A stretch of DNA of 64,000 nucleotides, from positions 248,001 through 312,000 of the forward strand of contig NZ_BOMV01000007.1 of assembly GCF_016862375.1 (NCBI RefSeq). The letters run 5' to 3'. Both the position numbers and the translations under genes were made by a program. This stretch comes from Paractinoplanes rishiriensis (lineage in GTDB: Bacteria > Actinomycetota > Actinomycetes > Mycobacteriales > Micromonosporaceae). Of the stretch, positions 38,667 to 48,100 are shown piece after piece (within the stretch, counting starts at the first letter, position 1; each line of letters opens with the position of its first letter). Below the pieces are notes generated by a model. That model did no database searches and was not told the origin of the DNA. It saw only the letters and a program-made list of their open reading frames with translations.

Positions 38667-39548
38667 CTAGGCGGGCGCCAGCACGATCTCGGCCCGCGCC
38701 CGGCCGGCCCGCTCGGAGACGATCGCCAGCACGTCGCCGGTCGGCCCGAAGACGGCGTACGGCCCCTCGATGCCCACCGGCTCGAGCGGCCCGCCGTGGC
38801 TGAGCACCCGGGCCTCGTCGGCGCTGGCCGTGCGCTGCGGGAAGGCCTGCCGGGCCGCCTCACTGAGCGGCAGCCCGACCACGTCCGGCGCCCGTTCCTC
38901 CAACTGTTCGAGCGTGACGGCTTCGGCCAGCGTGATCGCGCCCACCGCCGTACGGCGCAATGCCGTTAAATGCCCACCCACCCGGAGTGCTGCACCCAGG
39001 TCTCGCGCGATGGCCCGGATGTAGGTGCCCGACGAGCAGTCCACCTCGACGTCCACGTCCACGGTGTCCGGTCCGCGCCGGATCGCGAGCACGTCGAGCC
39101 GCGAGACGGTGACCCGGCGGGCCGCCAACTCGACGGTTTCACCGTCACGCACCCGCTTGTAGGCCCGCTCGCCGTTGATCTTGATGGCGCTCACCGCGCT
39201 CGGCACCTGGTCGATCTCGCCGCGCTGCGCGGCCAGTCCCTGGTGCACGTCCGCGTCGGTGACGTGGGCGGCCGAGACGGTCGAGGTCACGTCCCCCTCG
39301 GCGTCGTCGGTGACCGTCGCCTGCCCGAGGCGGATGGTCGCCGCATAGCTTTTCTCAGAACCGATCACGTACGTGAGCAGCCGGGTCGCCCGGTTTACCC
39401 CGACGATCAACACCCCGGTCGCCATCGGGTCGAGCGTGCCGCCGTGCCCCACCCGCCGCGTCTTCGCCAGCCGCCGGATGCGCGCCACCACGTCGTGCGA
39501 GGTCATCCCCGCCGGCTTGTCCACCACGATCAGCCCGTCCACACTCAC
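38667..39548 (-). CDS. truB: tRNA pseudouridine(55) synthase TruB
   Basis: The protein has 293 residues and starts at a GTG, VDGLIVVDKPAGMTSHDVVA. The catalytic Asp is in RVGHGGTLDPMATGVLIVGV (about residue 42). RLLTYVIGSEKSYAATIRLG, QVPSAVSAIKINGERAYKRV and CSSGTYIRAIARDLGAALRV are the expected TruB elements, and a small C-terminal domain typical of actinobacterial TruB follows. It converts U55 in the T-loop of tRNAs to pseudouridine and helps tRNA fold. It converges with the response regulator gene and follows the MATE gene by 67 bases on the same strand. Confidence 0.95.
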   Translation of the reverse strand: MSVDGLIVVDKPAGMTSHDVVARIRRLAKTRRVGHGGTLDPMATGVLIVGVNRATRLLTYVIGSEKSYAATIRLGQATVTDDAEGDVTSTVSAAHVTDADVHQGLAAQRGEIDQVPSAVSAIKINGERAYKRVRDGETVELAARRVTVSRLDVLAIRRGPDTVDVDVEVDCSSGTYIRAIARDLGAALRVGGHLTALRRTAVGAITLAEAVTLEQLEERAPDVVGLPLSEAARQAFPQRTASADEARVLSHGGPLEPVGIEGPYAVFGPTGDVLAIVSERAGRARAEIVLAPA

Positions 39549-39615
39549 CCGCCCACCTTAGGTGCGCCCGCCCGAGCTCAGCGGCCCACCCCGCACCGCG
39601 CCCGCGACGCCGCCC

Positions 39616-40953
39616 TCATCGGCCCACGCCCACCACCGCCCAGCGGGCCGATCGCCACCGCCAGACCATGGCGCCGAACCGCACGAACGTGAACAGCCCG
39701 AGCCCCGCCCACACGCCGCCCAGCCCCCAGCCGAACGCGTGCGCCAGCCAGATCGCCGGCAGGAACCCGAGCAGCGCCGAGGCGAGCGTGACGTTGCGCA
39801 GGTAGCCGACGTCGCCGGCCCCGATCAGCACCCCGTCCAGGGCGTAGACGACACCGGCGAACGGCAGCAGCCCCACGAACCAGGGCCACACGATGGCGGC
39901 TTGGGCGTGCACCCCGGCGTCCGAGGTGAACCAGCCCGGCACCACCTCCGCCCCGGCGGCCGCGAGCACCGCGAACCCGGCGCCCGCCACCCCACCGGCC
40001 ACGGTCACCCGGCGGGCCACGTCCCGGGCCGCGTCCGCGTCCCCCGCACCGAGCGCCGCCCCGACCAGGGACTGCGCCGCGATCGCCACCGCGTCCAGGG
40101 CGAGCGCGCAGAAGAACCAGAGTTGCAGCGCGATCTGATGGGCACCGACCGCGGCCACCCCGAACCGGGCCGCCACCGCGGTGGCCGACAGGAAGCACGC
40201 CTGGAAGGCGGCCCCCCGGATCAGCAGGTCCCGCCCCACGGTCAACTGCTGCACCATGATCTGCGGCCGGGGTCGCAGCGCCCGCGCCGCCCGCACCAGG
40301 GCCAGCAGGAAGAATCCACCGGCGACGGTCTGCGCCACCACGTTGGCCACCGCCGAGCCGGTCAGTCCCCAGCCGAGCGGATAGACCAGGACCGGACACA
40401 GGATCGCGGACAGCACGTTCGCCCCGAGCACGATGAGCAGCGGCCGCCGGACCTCCTGGACGCCGCGCATCCACCCGTTGCCGGCCGCGGCCAGCAGCAG
40501 CCCGGGCGCGCCGAGAGCGGCGATCCGCAGCCAGCCCGCCGCCGCTTCGGCCGCAATCGGATCCCCGGCGAGCAGGTGCGCGAGCGGTCCGGCGCCGGCC
40601 TGGGCGCCGAGTGCCATGAGTACGCCCGCCCCGAGCGCGAGCCACGACGCCTGGACCCCTTCGGCCACCGCCGCGGCCCGGTCCCCGGCCCCGAACCGGC
40701 GTGCCGCCCGGCCGGTGGTCCCGTACGCCATGAGCGTCCCGATCCAGACCGCCAGCGACATGACGGTCCCACCCACCGCGACCGCGGCCAGCGGAACGGG
40801 ACCGAGGTGCCCCACGACGGCGGTGTCGACCAGGACGTAGAGAGGTTCGGCCGCCAGCACGACCAGGGCCGGCAGCGCAAGTTGCGCGATTCGCCGCGCC
40901 CCGGCGTCAGAAACCGGCGGCGTTGTGCGGGATGGCCGGGCAGACGGGCTCAT
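39616..40953 (-). CDS. MATE family efflux transporter (DinF type)
   Basis: The protein has 445 residues with twelve predicted spans. The N-terminal half has LALPALVVLAAEPLYVLVDT followed by AVVGHLGPVPLAAVAVGGTV, and the second half repeats this with GAAFQACFLSATAVAARFGV and AVGAHQIALQLWFFCALALD, followed by AIAAQSLVGAALGAGDADAA. The Asp in the first membrane segment (VDTAVVGHLG) fits the DinF-like proton- or sodium-coupled branch. It exports organic cations or other toxic compounds; the substrate is not known. No good ribosome-binding site precedes the ATG at 40953. A 29-codon gene on the same strand ends 74 bases upstream. Confidence 0.9.
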   Translation of the reverse strand: MSPSARPSRTTPPVSDAGARRIAQLALPALVVLAAEPLYVLVDTAVVGHLGPVPLAAVAVGGTVMSLAVWIGTLMAYGTTGRAARRFGAGDRAAAVAEGVQASWLALGAGVLMALGAQAGAGPLAHLLAGDPIAAEAAAGWLRIAALGAPGLLLAAAGNGWMRGVQEVRRPLLIVLGANVLSAILCPVLVYPLGWGLTGSAVANVVAQTVAGGFFLLALVRAARALRPRPQIMVQQLTVGRDLLIRGAAFQACFLSATAVAARFGVAAVGAHQIALQLWFFCALALDAVAIAAQSLVGAALGAGDADAARDVARRVTVAGGVAGAGFAVLAAAGAEVVPGWFTSDAGVHAQAAIVWPWFVGLLPFAGVVYALDGVLIGAGDVGYLRNVTLASALLGFLPAIWLAHAFGWGLGGVWAGLGLFTFVRFGAMVWRWRSARWAVVGVGR

Positions 40954-41027
40954 GGGTATCCATGATGCCCGCCCGGCCGTAAGGAGTGCAATCGAGCTAG
41001 GTGCTTACCAAATGCGGTGCCGGCCAA

Positions 41028-41117
41028 CTACTGGCGGGTGTCCAGCGAGGTCTGCAGGGCGCGGCGCGCCTGCTCGCGGGCTTCGTCGGTGTTCTGCGGC
41101 TTGGGCTTGGCAGCCAT
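41028..41117 (-). CDS. Small 29-residue protein
   Basis: A short gene on the minus strand begins ATG at 41117 and ends TAG at 41028-41030. It has AAGGA 8 bases before the ATG. Almost every codon ends in G or C (for example AAG, CCC, CAG, AAC, ACC, GAC, CTG), as in real genes here. The product begins MAAKPKPQNTDEAREQ and continues as a charged amphipathic helix through RRALQTSLDTRQ, with no membrane span or signal. I do not recognise it. It is the only convincing reading frame in the 1.24-kb gap and lies 74 bases upstream of the MATE transporter gene on the same strand, so it could be a leader peptide or an independent small protein. Confidence 0.6.
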   Translation of the reverse strand: MAAKPKPQNTDEAREQARRALQTSLDTRQ

Positions 41118-42193
41118 GGTCGTGGTCCTTCCACGGTGGGCGGGCGCGGCACAGCGGCACGGCCCGAAGCAATGGTCGAGCGGGGCGTCACGGTGCCGGT
41201 CCGGGATCGCCGGACGCTTGGCGAAAGTGACGCAGCCCGAGTCGGTAAACCCGGGTGGCTCGAGGTCTCACGACGAGCGGTGGTCCCGCCACGCAAAACC
41301 AAATCACCGTTAAGGACCAAACTATCGTTCAGTTCCGCCCCTGTTCCGGTAGTTCCCACCCATCGAGACGAACGAGCGGCCCCCAGAAATACCCCGCCGC
41401 CCCTCCAATCCCTTCACCAACTGCAAAAACGCACCGCCACTCCACCGCGCCGTCCCAAAATCAACCCTCCGACCACCCATGCCCCGGATTCCACCCACCC
41501 GAAGCCCTCACACCAGGCCGCCGACCACCCTGCCGGACAACCGCCAACCCGCCGCACAACCGCCAACCCCGCCGCACAACCGCCAACCCCGCCCCACAAC
41601 CGCCAACCCCGCCGCACAACCGCCAACCCCGCCGCACAACCGCGTCCCGCGTCCCCGCCAACCACCCGCCGCACCACCGCCCAACTACCGCGTTGATGAT
41701 TTGACTGATTTGCCAGTTTGCACCCGAGGCGACACCCGCCCGACGCGTCCGTCCCGGTGCCGGCGAGAGCGGCGTCAGCGCCACCTCGGCGAGAGCGGGC
41801 ATGGTGATCCCCGACCCGCGCTGCGCTTCCAACGAATGGACACTGCGCCCGCAGGGCCGAGACCCGATCCCGCATGGCGGCCGCCATCCTGCGAAGTGGA
41901 CGATCAGTCCACGTGCCGGCCTGTTCGGCCGGACCAAAAGCCGCGTTGCGGCCATAACGCCGCGTCAGTTGTCCTCAAGATTGTGACCCGAGCGACGAAC
42001 GCCAGGCGGTCACGCTCGCAAGCTTTCGTCATCAGCTCAACCGCGCAGAAGTGAACATCGCGACGGCCGAGCGTGTGCAGCTCCAAGATCCGTGGCGGGC
42101 GGCAGCACAGGCCGGGCGAGGCGAACGGCAGCCAAAGCCGGTTACGACGGAGCGCCGGGACACCGCGTGGCCCCGCCGGCGGTGAGCGGAGCC
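41118..42193. other. Long non-coding, low-complexity region
   Basis: I see no credible gene in this stretch apart from the small one bordering it. From about 41370 to 41690 the plus strand is dominated by C and A (for example CCACCC, CCAACCC, CACAACC), so the minus strand is G/T-rich with many GG and GGGG runs. A 20-bp tandem repeat sits inside it (41542-41640). From 41700 to 42193 composition becomes more ordinary and in places lower in GC (41930-42080). The several overlapping open frames there read as low-complexity Arg/Pro/Ala sequence. It may hold a non-coding RNA, a replication or recombination element, or decayed genes. Confidence 0.5.
41542..41640. repeat. 20-bp tandem repeat, about five copies
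   Basis: The unit CGCCAACCCCGCCGCACAAC occurs in phase at 41561-41580, 41601-41620 and 41621-41640. A copy with one change (GCCCC for GCCGC) is at 41581-41600 and a 19-base copy at 41542-41560. The unit length is not a multiple of three, so it is not a protein repeat. The complementary strand reads GTTGTGCGGCGGGGTTGGCG and has repeated GGGG and GG runs that could form G-quadruplex structure. Confidence 0.85.
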
Positions 42194-43222
42194 TCAGAGC
42201 AGGTGGTTGTCCAGTTCGGAGCGGACCGCGGCCACCACGTCCTCCGGCGTGCCCCGCCCGGTGAATCCGGCCGCCAGCCGATGCCCGCCGCCGCCGAGCG
42301 CCACCGCCACCCGGCCCACGTCGACCGCGCCCTTGCTGCGCAGCGACACCGCCCACGCGGCCGCCGTGATCTCCTTGACCACCACGGCCACGTCCGCCTC
42401 GGCGACGCTCCGGATCGGGTCGATCAGGGTGTCCAGGACGTACGGGCGCTGCGCGTACCTCGCCAGATCCTCCTGGGTCGCCCACGTCCACACCATGCCG
42501 AGACCGCCCGCGGCCGACGGCTCGAGCGTGGCCCGGCCCAGCACCTCGCCGGCGATCTTCATGGCGCCGAACGGGCGGTTGTCGAACGTGCGGCGGGAGA
42601 TCTCGCCGGGGCTGATGCCGGTCGCGATCAGGCGGGCCGCCAGCCGATGCACCTCGGGCGTCGTCATGTCGAACTTGAACGAGCCGGTGTCGGTGGCCAG
42701 CGCCACGTACAGGTTTTCCGCGATGTCCCGGTCGAGCGGCACGGCCAGGCGCTCGATCAGGCCGTCGACCACCACCGACGTCGCGGCCGCGCGCGGGTCC
42801 ACCAGGTTGATCCGGCCGAAGCCGGTGTTCGACGCGTGGTGGTCGACCACGATCGAGCAGGGCGCGGCCGTCACCAGGGCCTCGAGGTCACCGAGGCGGG
42901 ACTCCGCCGCCACGTCGAAGGTCATCACCAGCGCCGGCGCTCCGAAGGCGCCGCTCTCCGGGGTCAAAAGATCAAAACCGGGGAGGGCCTGGTACGGGGT
43001 GGGCACCTCGAACTCGCCCGGAAACGTCGCGCGCAGGCGGGTCACGCCGAGCCTGCGCAGCGCCAAGCCGAAGCCCAGCATGCTGCCGAGCGCGTCCCCG
43101 TCCGGGTTCACGTGGCAGATGAGCTGGACGTCGTCACCGGGAGCAAGCCCGCGGACCGCCGAGACGGCCGCGGACCACTCCGCTGCGGTGACTGCCCCGG
43201 GCGTGCCCGAGGAAGCCGTCAC
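42194..43222 (-). CDS. DHH family phosphoesterase (NrnA-like oligoribonuclease / pAp phosphatase)
   Basis: The protein has 342 residues. Motif I is HVNPDGDALGSMLGFGLALR, motif II VMTFDVAAESRLGDLEAL, motif III (DHH) IVVDHHASNTGFGRINLVDP, and the C-terminal DHHA1 domain ends with ALGGGGHRLAAGFTGRGTPE. These features match NrnA-type enzymes that degrade 2-5 nt RNAs and dephosphorylate pAp, using two manganese ions. In mycobacteria the homologue also hydrolyses cyclic dinucleotide products. The GTG start at 43222 overlaps the rbfA stop by 4 bases (GTGA). The rbfA-nrnA order is common in Gram-positive bacteria. Confidence 0.92.
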   Translation of the reverse strand: MTASSGTPGAVTAAEWSAAVSAVRGLAPGDDVQLICHVNPDGDALGSMLGFGLALRRLGVTRLRATFPGEFEVPTPYQALPGFDLLTPESGAFGAPALVMTFDVAAESRLGDLEALVTAAPCSIVVDHHASNTGFGRINLVDPRAAATSVVVDGLIERLAVPLDRDIAENLYVALATDTGSFKFDMTTPEVHRLAARLIATGISPGEISRRTFDNRPFGAMKIAGEVLGRATLEPSAAGGLGMVWTWATQEDLARYAQRPYVLDTLIDPIRSVAEADVAVVVKEITAAAWAVSLRSKGAVDVGRVAVALGGGGHRLAAGFTGRGTPEDVVAAVRSELDNHLL

Positions 43223-43689
43223 CCGAGGTCCTCGCGTGCGCCGACCCGTTCGGCGTCCTCGTCGTCCTCGTCCTCGTCCTCGGACTTGTACGGGTCGGGG
43301 TCGCCCGCGTACTGCTTGCCGGCGGCCAGCCGCTGAACCTCCTGGTCGCGCAGGCGGGCCTCGGCCAGCAGATCGTCGATCTCCTTGGCCTGGTCCAGCA
43401 CGTTGTCCAGCACGAAGGCCAGGCTGGGCGAGTGCCGCAGGCCGAGGGCGTGGCCGACGCGGCTGCGCAGCATGCCCTTGGCGCTCTCCAGGGCGGCCTG
43501 GGTCGCTGCCTGCTCGGTGACGTCACCCAGAACCGTGTAGTAGACGGTCGCCTCGCGCAGATCGCCGGTGATCCGGGCGTCCGTGATCGTCACCATGCCG
43601 AGCCGGGGGTCCTTGATCTCACGTACCAGCGACGCCACCAGTTCCCTGACGCGCTCCGCATGACGGCGCGTCTTGGCCGGGTCTGACAT
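43219..43689 (-). CDS. rbfA: 30S ribosome-binding factor RbfA
   Basis: The ATG at 43689 gives 156 residues: SDPAKTRRHAERVRELVASL, then EIKDPRLGMVTITDARITGDLREA, VYYTVLGDV and the KH-like core HALGLRHSPSLAFVLDNVLDQAKEIDDLL. A poorly conserved acidic C-terminus (SEDEDEDDEDAE) extends beyond the usual 115-120 residues, as in many Actinobacteria. RbfA binds immature 30S subunits and helps process the 5' end of 16S rRNA, especially in the cold. The stop overlaps the nrnA-like start. Confidence 0.95.
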   Translation of the reverse strand: MSDPAKTRRHAERVRELVASLVREIKDPRLGMVTITDARITGDLREATVYYTVLGDVTEQAATQAALESAKGMLRSRVGHALGLRHSPSLAFVLDNVLDQAKEIDDLLAEARLRDQEVQRLAAGKQYAGDPDPYKSEDEDEDDEDAERVGAREDLG

Positions 43690-43788
43690 ATCGCCCACCT
43701 CCGACTGTGATACCCGCGGGTCGACAACCCCGCCCAACTGCTGAAGCCTACCCACGACATGCTGCGACTGAACGTCCCGCAGGCCCGG

Positions 43789-44082
43789 TCAGTCGTCGTC
43801 GCCGTGGACCCGCCGGCGCACCGACAACAGTTCGATCTCGGGGCGGCCGGCCACCTGGTTTTCGCAGGTGTCGATCACGGCACGGGCCTGGGCCAGCTCG
43901 CCGGCCACCACGGCCACCCCGATCTGGGCCCGGCCGTGCAACTCGTGCAGGCCCACCTCGGCGACGCTGACGTCGTACTTCTTCAGCATGGCCACGATGG
44001 GACGGAGGTAGGAACGCTTCTGCTTGAGCGACCGGGAGTCGCCGGGCAGGAGGAGGTCGAACACTGCGGTTTCGGTAAACAT
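43789..44082 (-). CDS. DUF503 family protein
   Basis: The protein has 97 residues with an ATG start: MFTETAVFDLLLPGDSRSLK, then QKRSYLRPIVAMLKKYDVSV, AEVGLHELHGRAQIGVAVVAG and the C-terminal PEIELLSVRRRVHGDDD. This matches DUF503 (YlxP) proteins, which have a ferredoxin-like fold and are almost always encoded between infB and rbfA. Their role is unknown, although the position suggests ribosome assembly or translation initiation. A 99-base gap separates it from rbfA. Confidence 0.93.
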   Translation of the reverse strand: MFTETAVFDLLLPGDSRSLKQKRSYLRPIVAMLKKYDVSVAEVGLHELHGRAQIGVAVVAGELAQARAVIDTCENQVAGRPEIELLSVRRRVHGDDD

Positions 44083-44115
44083 CAGCCAGCAGGGTATCGC
44101 CGTCGGCCGGGAGTT

Positions 44116-45138
44116 TCAGCCGGGTTTCCGAGCTACCAGCACGTCGCGCTCGATGCCCTGGTCGACCCGGTGGGCCAGCGGCTGCTGCTCGACGATCGCC
44201 AACCCGTTCGCCCGCAGGATGTCCTCGGCCAGTTCGCGCTTGGCCACCTTGAGGTTCCAGGACAGCCCGAGGGCCGCACCGGGACGCAGCAACGGCAGCC
44301 ACTGCGGCACGGCCCGCTCCAGCAGGTCGAGCGGGCTGCGGGACAGACCGCCCCCGTCGTCGTAACTGCCGTGCGCCACCCCGTACGGCAGATCGGTGAC
44401 CAGCACGTCCGCCACCCCGCCGCGCAGCAGCCCGTCCAGCTGGGTGGTGTCGGCGTGCAGCACGGTCACCTTCTGCACCGCGCCGGCCCGGTGGTCGTCC
44501 TTGCTGGCCGCCATCGTCACCTCGAGCCGGCGGGCGGCGCGACGGCCCTGCCGGCGTACCGGGACCAGGTCGGCGGTGTGCTTGAGCCGCTTGCGTTTGA
44601 GCCAGGTCTGGAGAAAGAGCTTGTACGCCTCGACGTCCTTCCCGTCGATCTCCACGCCCACCGCGTCGTATCCGTACATCAATGCCTGGTTGAGGGTGGT
44701 GCCGCGGCCGCACAGCGGGTCGAGGACGGTGACCGGGCCGTCGAGCATCCGGTCGCGTGCCGCCGAGGCCAGCAGGGTCAGGTTGAGCACGAGCTTGGTG
44801 AACTGCTCGTTGGTCTTGCCGGCGTACTTCGGGATGGTGATCAGGTCGCTGTCGTAGCGGGCCAGCGGGTCGAGGACGAGCGGCCGGAGGAGGTCATCCA
44901 CCCGTTCGAAGAGCGCAAACCCCGACGACAAATTAGACAGGTACGAAATGTCGCGCTCGCTGAGATCGCCGGTGAAGACGAGATACTCGACGCCGCCGAT
45001 GATATCCACGGATATTTCCGAGATGTCGGGACGGCCGGTGGCGGCGAAGGCGGCCACCTCGGCGATGGCCAGGCGCGCGGCCTGGTCGGCGTAGACGCGG
45101 TTGGCGGAGGGAGCTAGCAGCAGAGCGTACCGGGACAT
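44116..45138 (-). CDS. Trm11/THUMP-type SAM-dependent RNA methyltransferase
   Basis: The ATG at 45138 gives 340 residues (SRYALLLAPSANRVYADQAA); an ATG at 45147 would add 3. The SAM site is in VTVLDPLCGRGTTLNQALMY and the catalytic D-L-P-Y motif in VLVTDLPYGVAHGSYDDGGG. Between them lies a Lys/Arg-rich insert (WLKRKRLKHTADLVPVRRQG) that could contact RNA. The D-L-P-Y motif indicates N-methylation of a base, as with guanosine in tRNA by Trm11 or rRNA by RlmL-like enzymes. An unusual 13-bp perfect hairpin ends only 11-20 bases upstream of the candidate starts. The gene is inserted between infB and the DUF503 gene. Confidence 0.87.
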   Translation of the reverse strand: MSRYALLLAPSANRVYADQAARLAIAEVAAFAATGRPDISEISVDIIGGVEYLVFTGDLSERDISYLSNLSSGFALFERVDDLLRPLVLDPLARYDSDLITIPKYAGKTNEQFTKLVLNLTLLASAARDRMLDGPVTVLDPLCGRGTTLNQALMYGYDAVGVEIDGKDVEAYKLFLQTWLKRKRLKHTADLVPVRRQGRRAARRLEVTMAASKDDHRAGAVQKVTVLHADTTQLDGLLRGGVADVLVTDLPYGVAHGSYDDGGGLSRSPLDLLERAVPQWLPLLRPGAALGLSWNLKVAKRELAEDILRANGLAIVEQQPLAHRVDQGIERDVLVARKPG

Positions 45139-45157
45139 GGGTGCCATTTTGCGAGAA

Positions 45158-45185
45158 GGCCCCCGGCACCAAGGTGCCGGGGGCC
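45158..45185 (-). terminator. Perfect 13-bp hairpin between infB and the methyltransferase gene
   Basis: GGCCCCCGGCACC (45158-45170) and GGTGCCGGGGGCC (45173-45185) are perfectly complementary, with only AA between them. On the minus strand it lies 14 bases past the infB stop and about 11 bases before the first candidate ATG of the methyltransferase. The downstream minus-strand sequence TTCTCGCAAAATGG has few U residues. It is most likely a terminator, but its closeness to the next start could also affect translation. Confidence 0.8.
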
Positions 45186-45198
45186 TCGCCGTGAGCGG

Positions 45199-48100
45199 TT
45201 ACGCCCGCGGCTTCTCGCGCATCTCGAAGGTCTCGATCACGTCGCCGATCTGCGGCGTGCCGAACCCGCTCAGCGTCAGACCACACTCGAAGCCCTCACG
45301 GACCTCGGTGGCGTCGTCCTTGAACCGGCGCAGCGAGCTGATCGTGACGTTCTCGCCCACCACGACGCCGTCCCGCAGGACGCGAGCCTTGGCGTTGCGG
45401 CGGAGCAGACCGGTGCGGACCATACAGCCGGCGATGAGACCGATCTTGGACGAGCGGAAGACCTCGCGGATCTCCGCGGTGCCCAGCTCGACCTCCTCGT
45501 ACTCCGGCTTGAGCAGGCCCTTGAGCGCGGCCTCGATCTCCTCGATGGCCTGGTAGATCACGCTGTAGTAGCGGATCTCCACGTTCGCCCGGTCGGCCAT
45601 GTCCTTGACCTTGTTCGAGGCCCGGACGTTGAAACCGATGATCGTGGCGGTCGAGTCCGAGGACGCGCTCGCCAGGTTCACATCGCTCTCGGTGATCGCA
45701 CCGACACCGCGGTGGATGACCTTGAGCTGGATCTCGTCCGGAATCTCGATCTTGAACAGCGCATCCTCGAGGGCCTCGACCGAACCGGACGAGTCGCCCT
45801 TGATGACCAGGGTGAGCGAGGTCTTCTCGCCCTCCTTGAGCTGCTCCATGAGCGTCTCGAGGGTCGCCCGGGTCCGCGAGTTGGCGAAGCTCGCCGCGCG
45901 GCGGCGAGCCTGCCGCTGCTCGGCGATCTGCCGCACGGTTCGGTCGTCCTCGGCCGCGAGGAACGTGTCGCCCGCACCCGGCACCGAGGTGAGACCCAGC
46001 ACCAGGACCGGACGCGCCGGCTCGGCCGCGGCCACGGACTTGCCGTTCTCGTCGAGCATGGCGCGGACGCGGCCGTGCGCGCCGCCCGCCACGATCGAGT
46101 CGCCGGCCCGCAGCGTGCCCTTCTGCACCAGGACGGTGGCGACCGCACCGCGGCCCTTGTCCAGGTGCGACTCGACCACGACACCCTGCGCCGGCCCGTC
46201 GGTCGGAGCGGTCAGCTCCAGCGACGCGTCGGCGGTCAGCAGGACGGCCTCGAGCAGTTCGTCGATGCCGATGCCGGGCTTGGCCGCCACGTTGACGAAC
46301 ATGGTCTCGCCGCCGTATTCCTCGGCGAGCAGGCCGTAGTCGGTCAGCTGCTGACGCACCTTGTCCGGGTTGGCGTCCGGCTTGTCGACCTTGTTGACCG
46401 CCACGACGATCGGCACCTCGGCGGCCTTGGCGTGGTTCAACGCCTCGACCGTCTGCGGCATCACGCCGTCGTCCGCCGCGACCACCAGAATGACGATGTC
46501 GGTCACCTGGGCACCACGGGCACGCATGGCGGTGAACGCCTCGTGACCCGGGGTGTCCAGGAACGTGATCGCCCGGTCGACCCCGGCGTGCTCGTAGTGG
46601 ACCTGGTAGGCGCCGATGTGCTGGGTGATGCCACCCGCCTCGCCGGCGACCACGTTGGTCTTGCGGATCGCGTCGAGCAGCTTCGTCTTACCGTGGTCGA
46701 CGTGACCCATGACGGTCACCACCGGCGGCCGGGTGACCAGCCGGTCCTCGTCCACCGCGGCGTCGAGGTCGATGTTGAACTGCGCCAGCAGCGCGCGGTC
46801 CTCGTCCTCGGGGCTGACGATCTGCACGTCGAAGCCCAGGTGCTCGCCGAGCAGCAGCAGCGTGTCGTCGGAACACGACTGGGTCGCCGTCACCATCTCG
46901 CCCAGGTTGAACATCTCCTGGACCAGCGAACCGGGGTTCGCGTTGATCTTGTCGGCGAAGTCCGAGAGCGACGCACCGCGGGACAGCCGGATCTCCTGGC
47001 CGTTACCCCGGGGCGCGCCCGAGCTCATCTGCGGCGCCGACAGGTTGTCGAACTCTTGACGCCGCTGCTTCTTGGACTTGCGGCCACGGGTCGGCCGGCC
47101 GCCGGGACGCCCGAAGGCACCCGCCGCACCGCCGCCGCGACCACGACCGCCGCCACCGGGACGGCCCGGAGCGCCGGCACCAGCCGGAGCACCGCCACCG
47201 CCACCGCCGGGACCGCCGCGGAAGCCACCGCCACCGCCGCCACCGCCGCCGGGACGGAAACCGCCACCGCCGCCGCCGCCGCCACCGCCGCCGGGACCGC
47301 CGCGGAAGCCACCGCCACCGCCGCCGCCACCGCCGCCACCGGGACGGAAACCGCCGCCGCCGCCACCGCCACCGGGACCGCCACGACCGCCACCGGGACC
47401 GCCGGGACGACCGGCGCCACCGCCACCGGGACCGGCGGGACGGCCGGGACGCTGCGAGGGCATGGACGCGGGGCTCGGCCGCGGCGGCATCGACGCCGGG
47501 CTGGGCCGCGGCGGCATGCCCGCCTGGTTGGGACGCGGCATCGCCGAGGGCGAGGGCCGCGAGGCCCCACCGGAGACGCCGAACGGGTTGTTACCGGGAC
47601 CGCGAGCCGGGGGACGCGGTGCGCCACCGGCCGGACCGGGCCGCGGACCACCGGGGGCGCCGGGCGCACCCGGACGACCGGCGGCCGGGGAACCGGGCCG
47701 CGGTGGGACCGCGCCGGGACCCGGACGCGGACGTGAGCCACCCTCGGACGGCGGCTGCTGGGCGCGACGCTCGGCGTCGCGCGTGCGGGCGGCCTGAGCA
47801 GCCTGGGCAGCCTTGACGGCGGCCTCCTGCTCGGCCTTGAGCGCCGAGGCACGCGCCTCGGCGGCCGCGACCTCGATGTCGTGCGCGCTCGCCGGCTTGG
47901 CGACCGGTCCCGGCGTGGGACCTGGCCGGCCGGCGGGCGGCTTGGGGCGCGCGAACGGGCCGGGTGCCGGCGCCGGGGACGTGGGCGCGCTGGGCGCACC
48001 CCCGGCCGGGGCGGCGGGCCGGCGCGGCGGCTGCGGCCGCGCGCTGGGCGGTGCCGGACGAGCGGCGGCGGGAGCGGGGGCGCTGGATGCCGCCGAGGGG

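Noticed and set aside
41479-42054. Long open frames across the 41.4-42.2 kb gap
   Set aside because: They read as low-complexity Arg/Pro/Thr sequence, overlap one another in several frames, have no ribosome-binding site and match nothing that I recognise.
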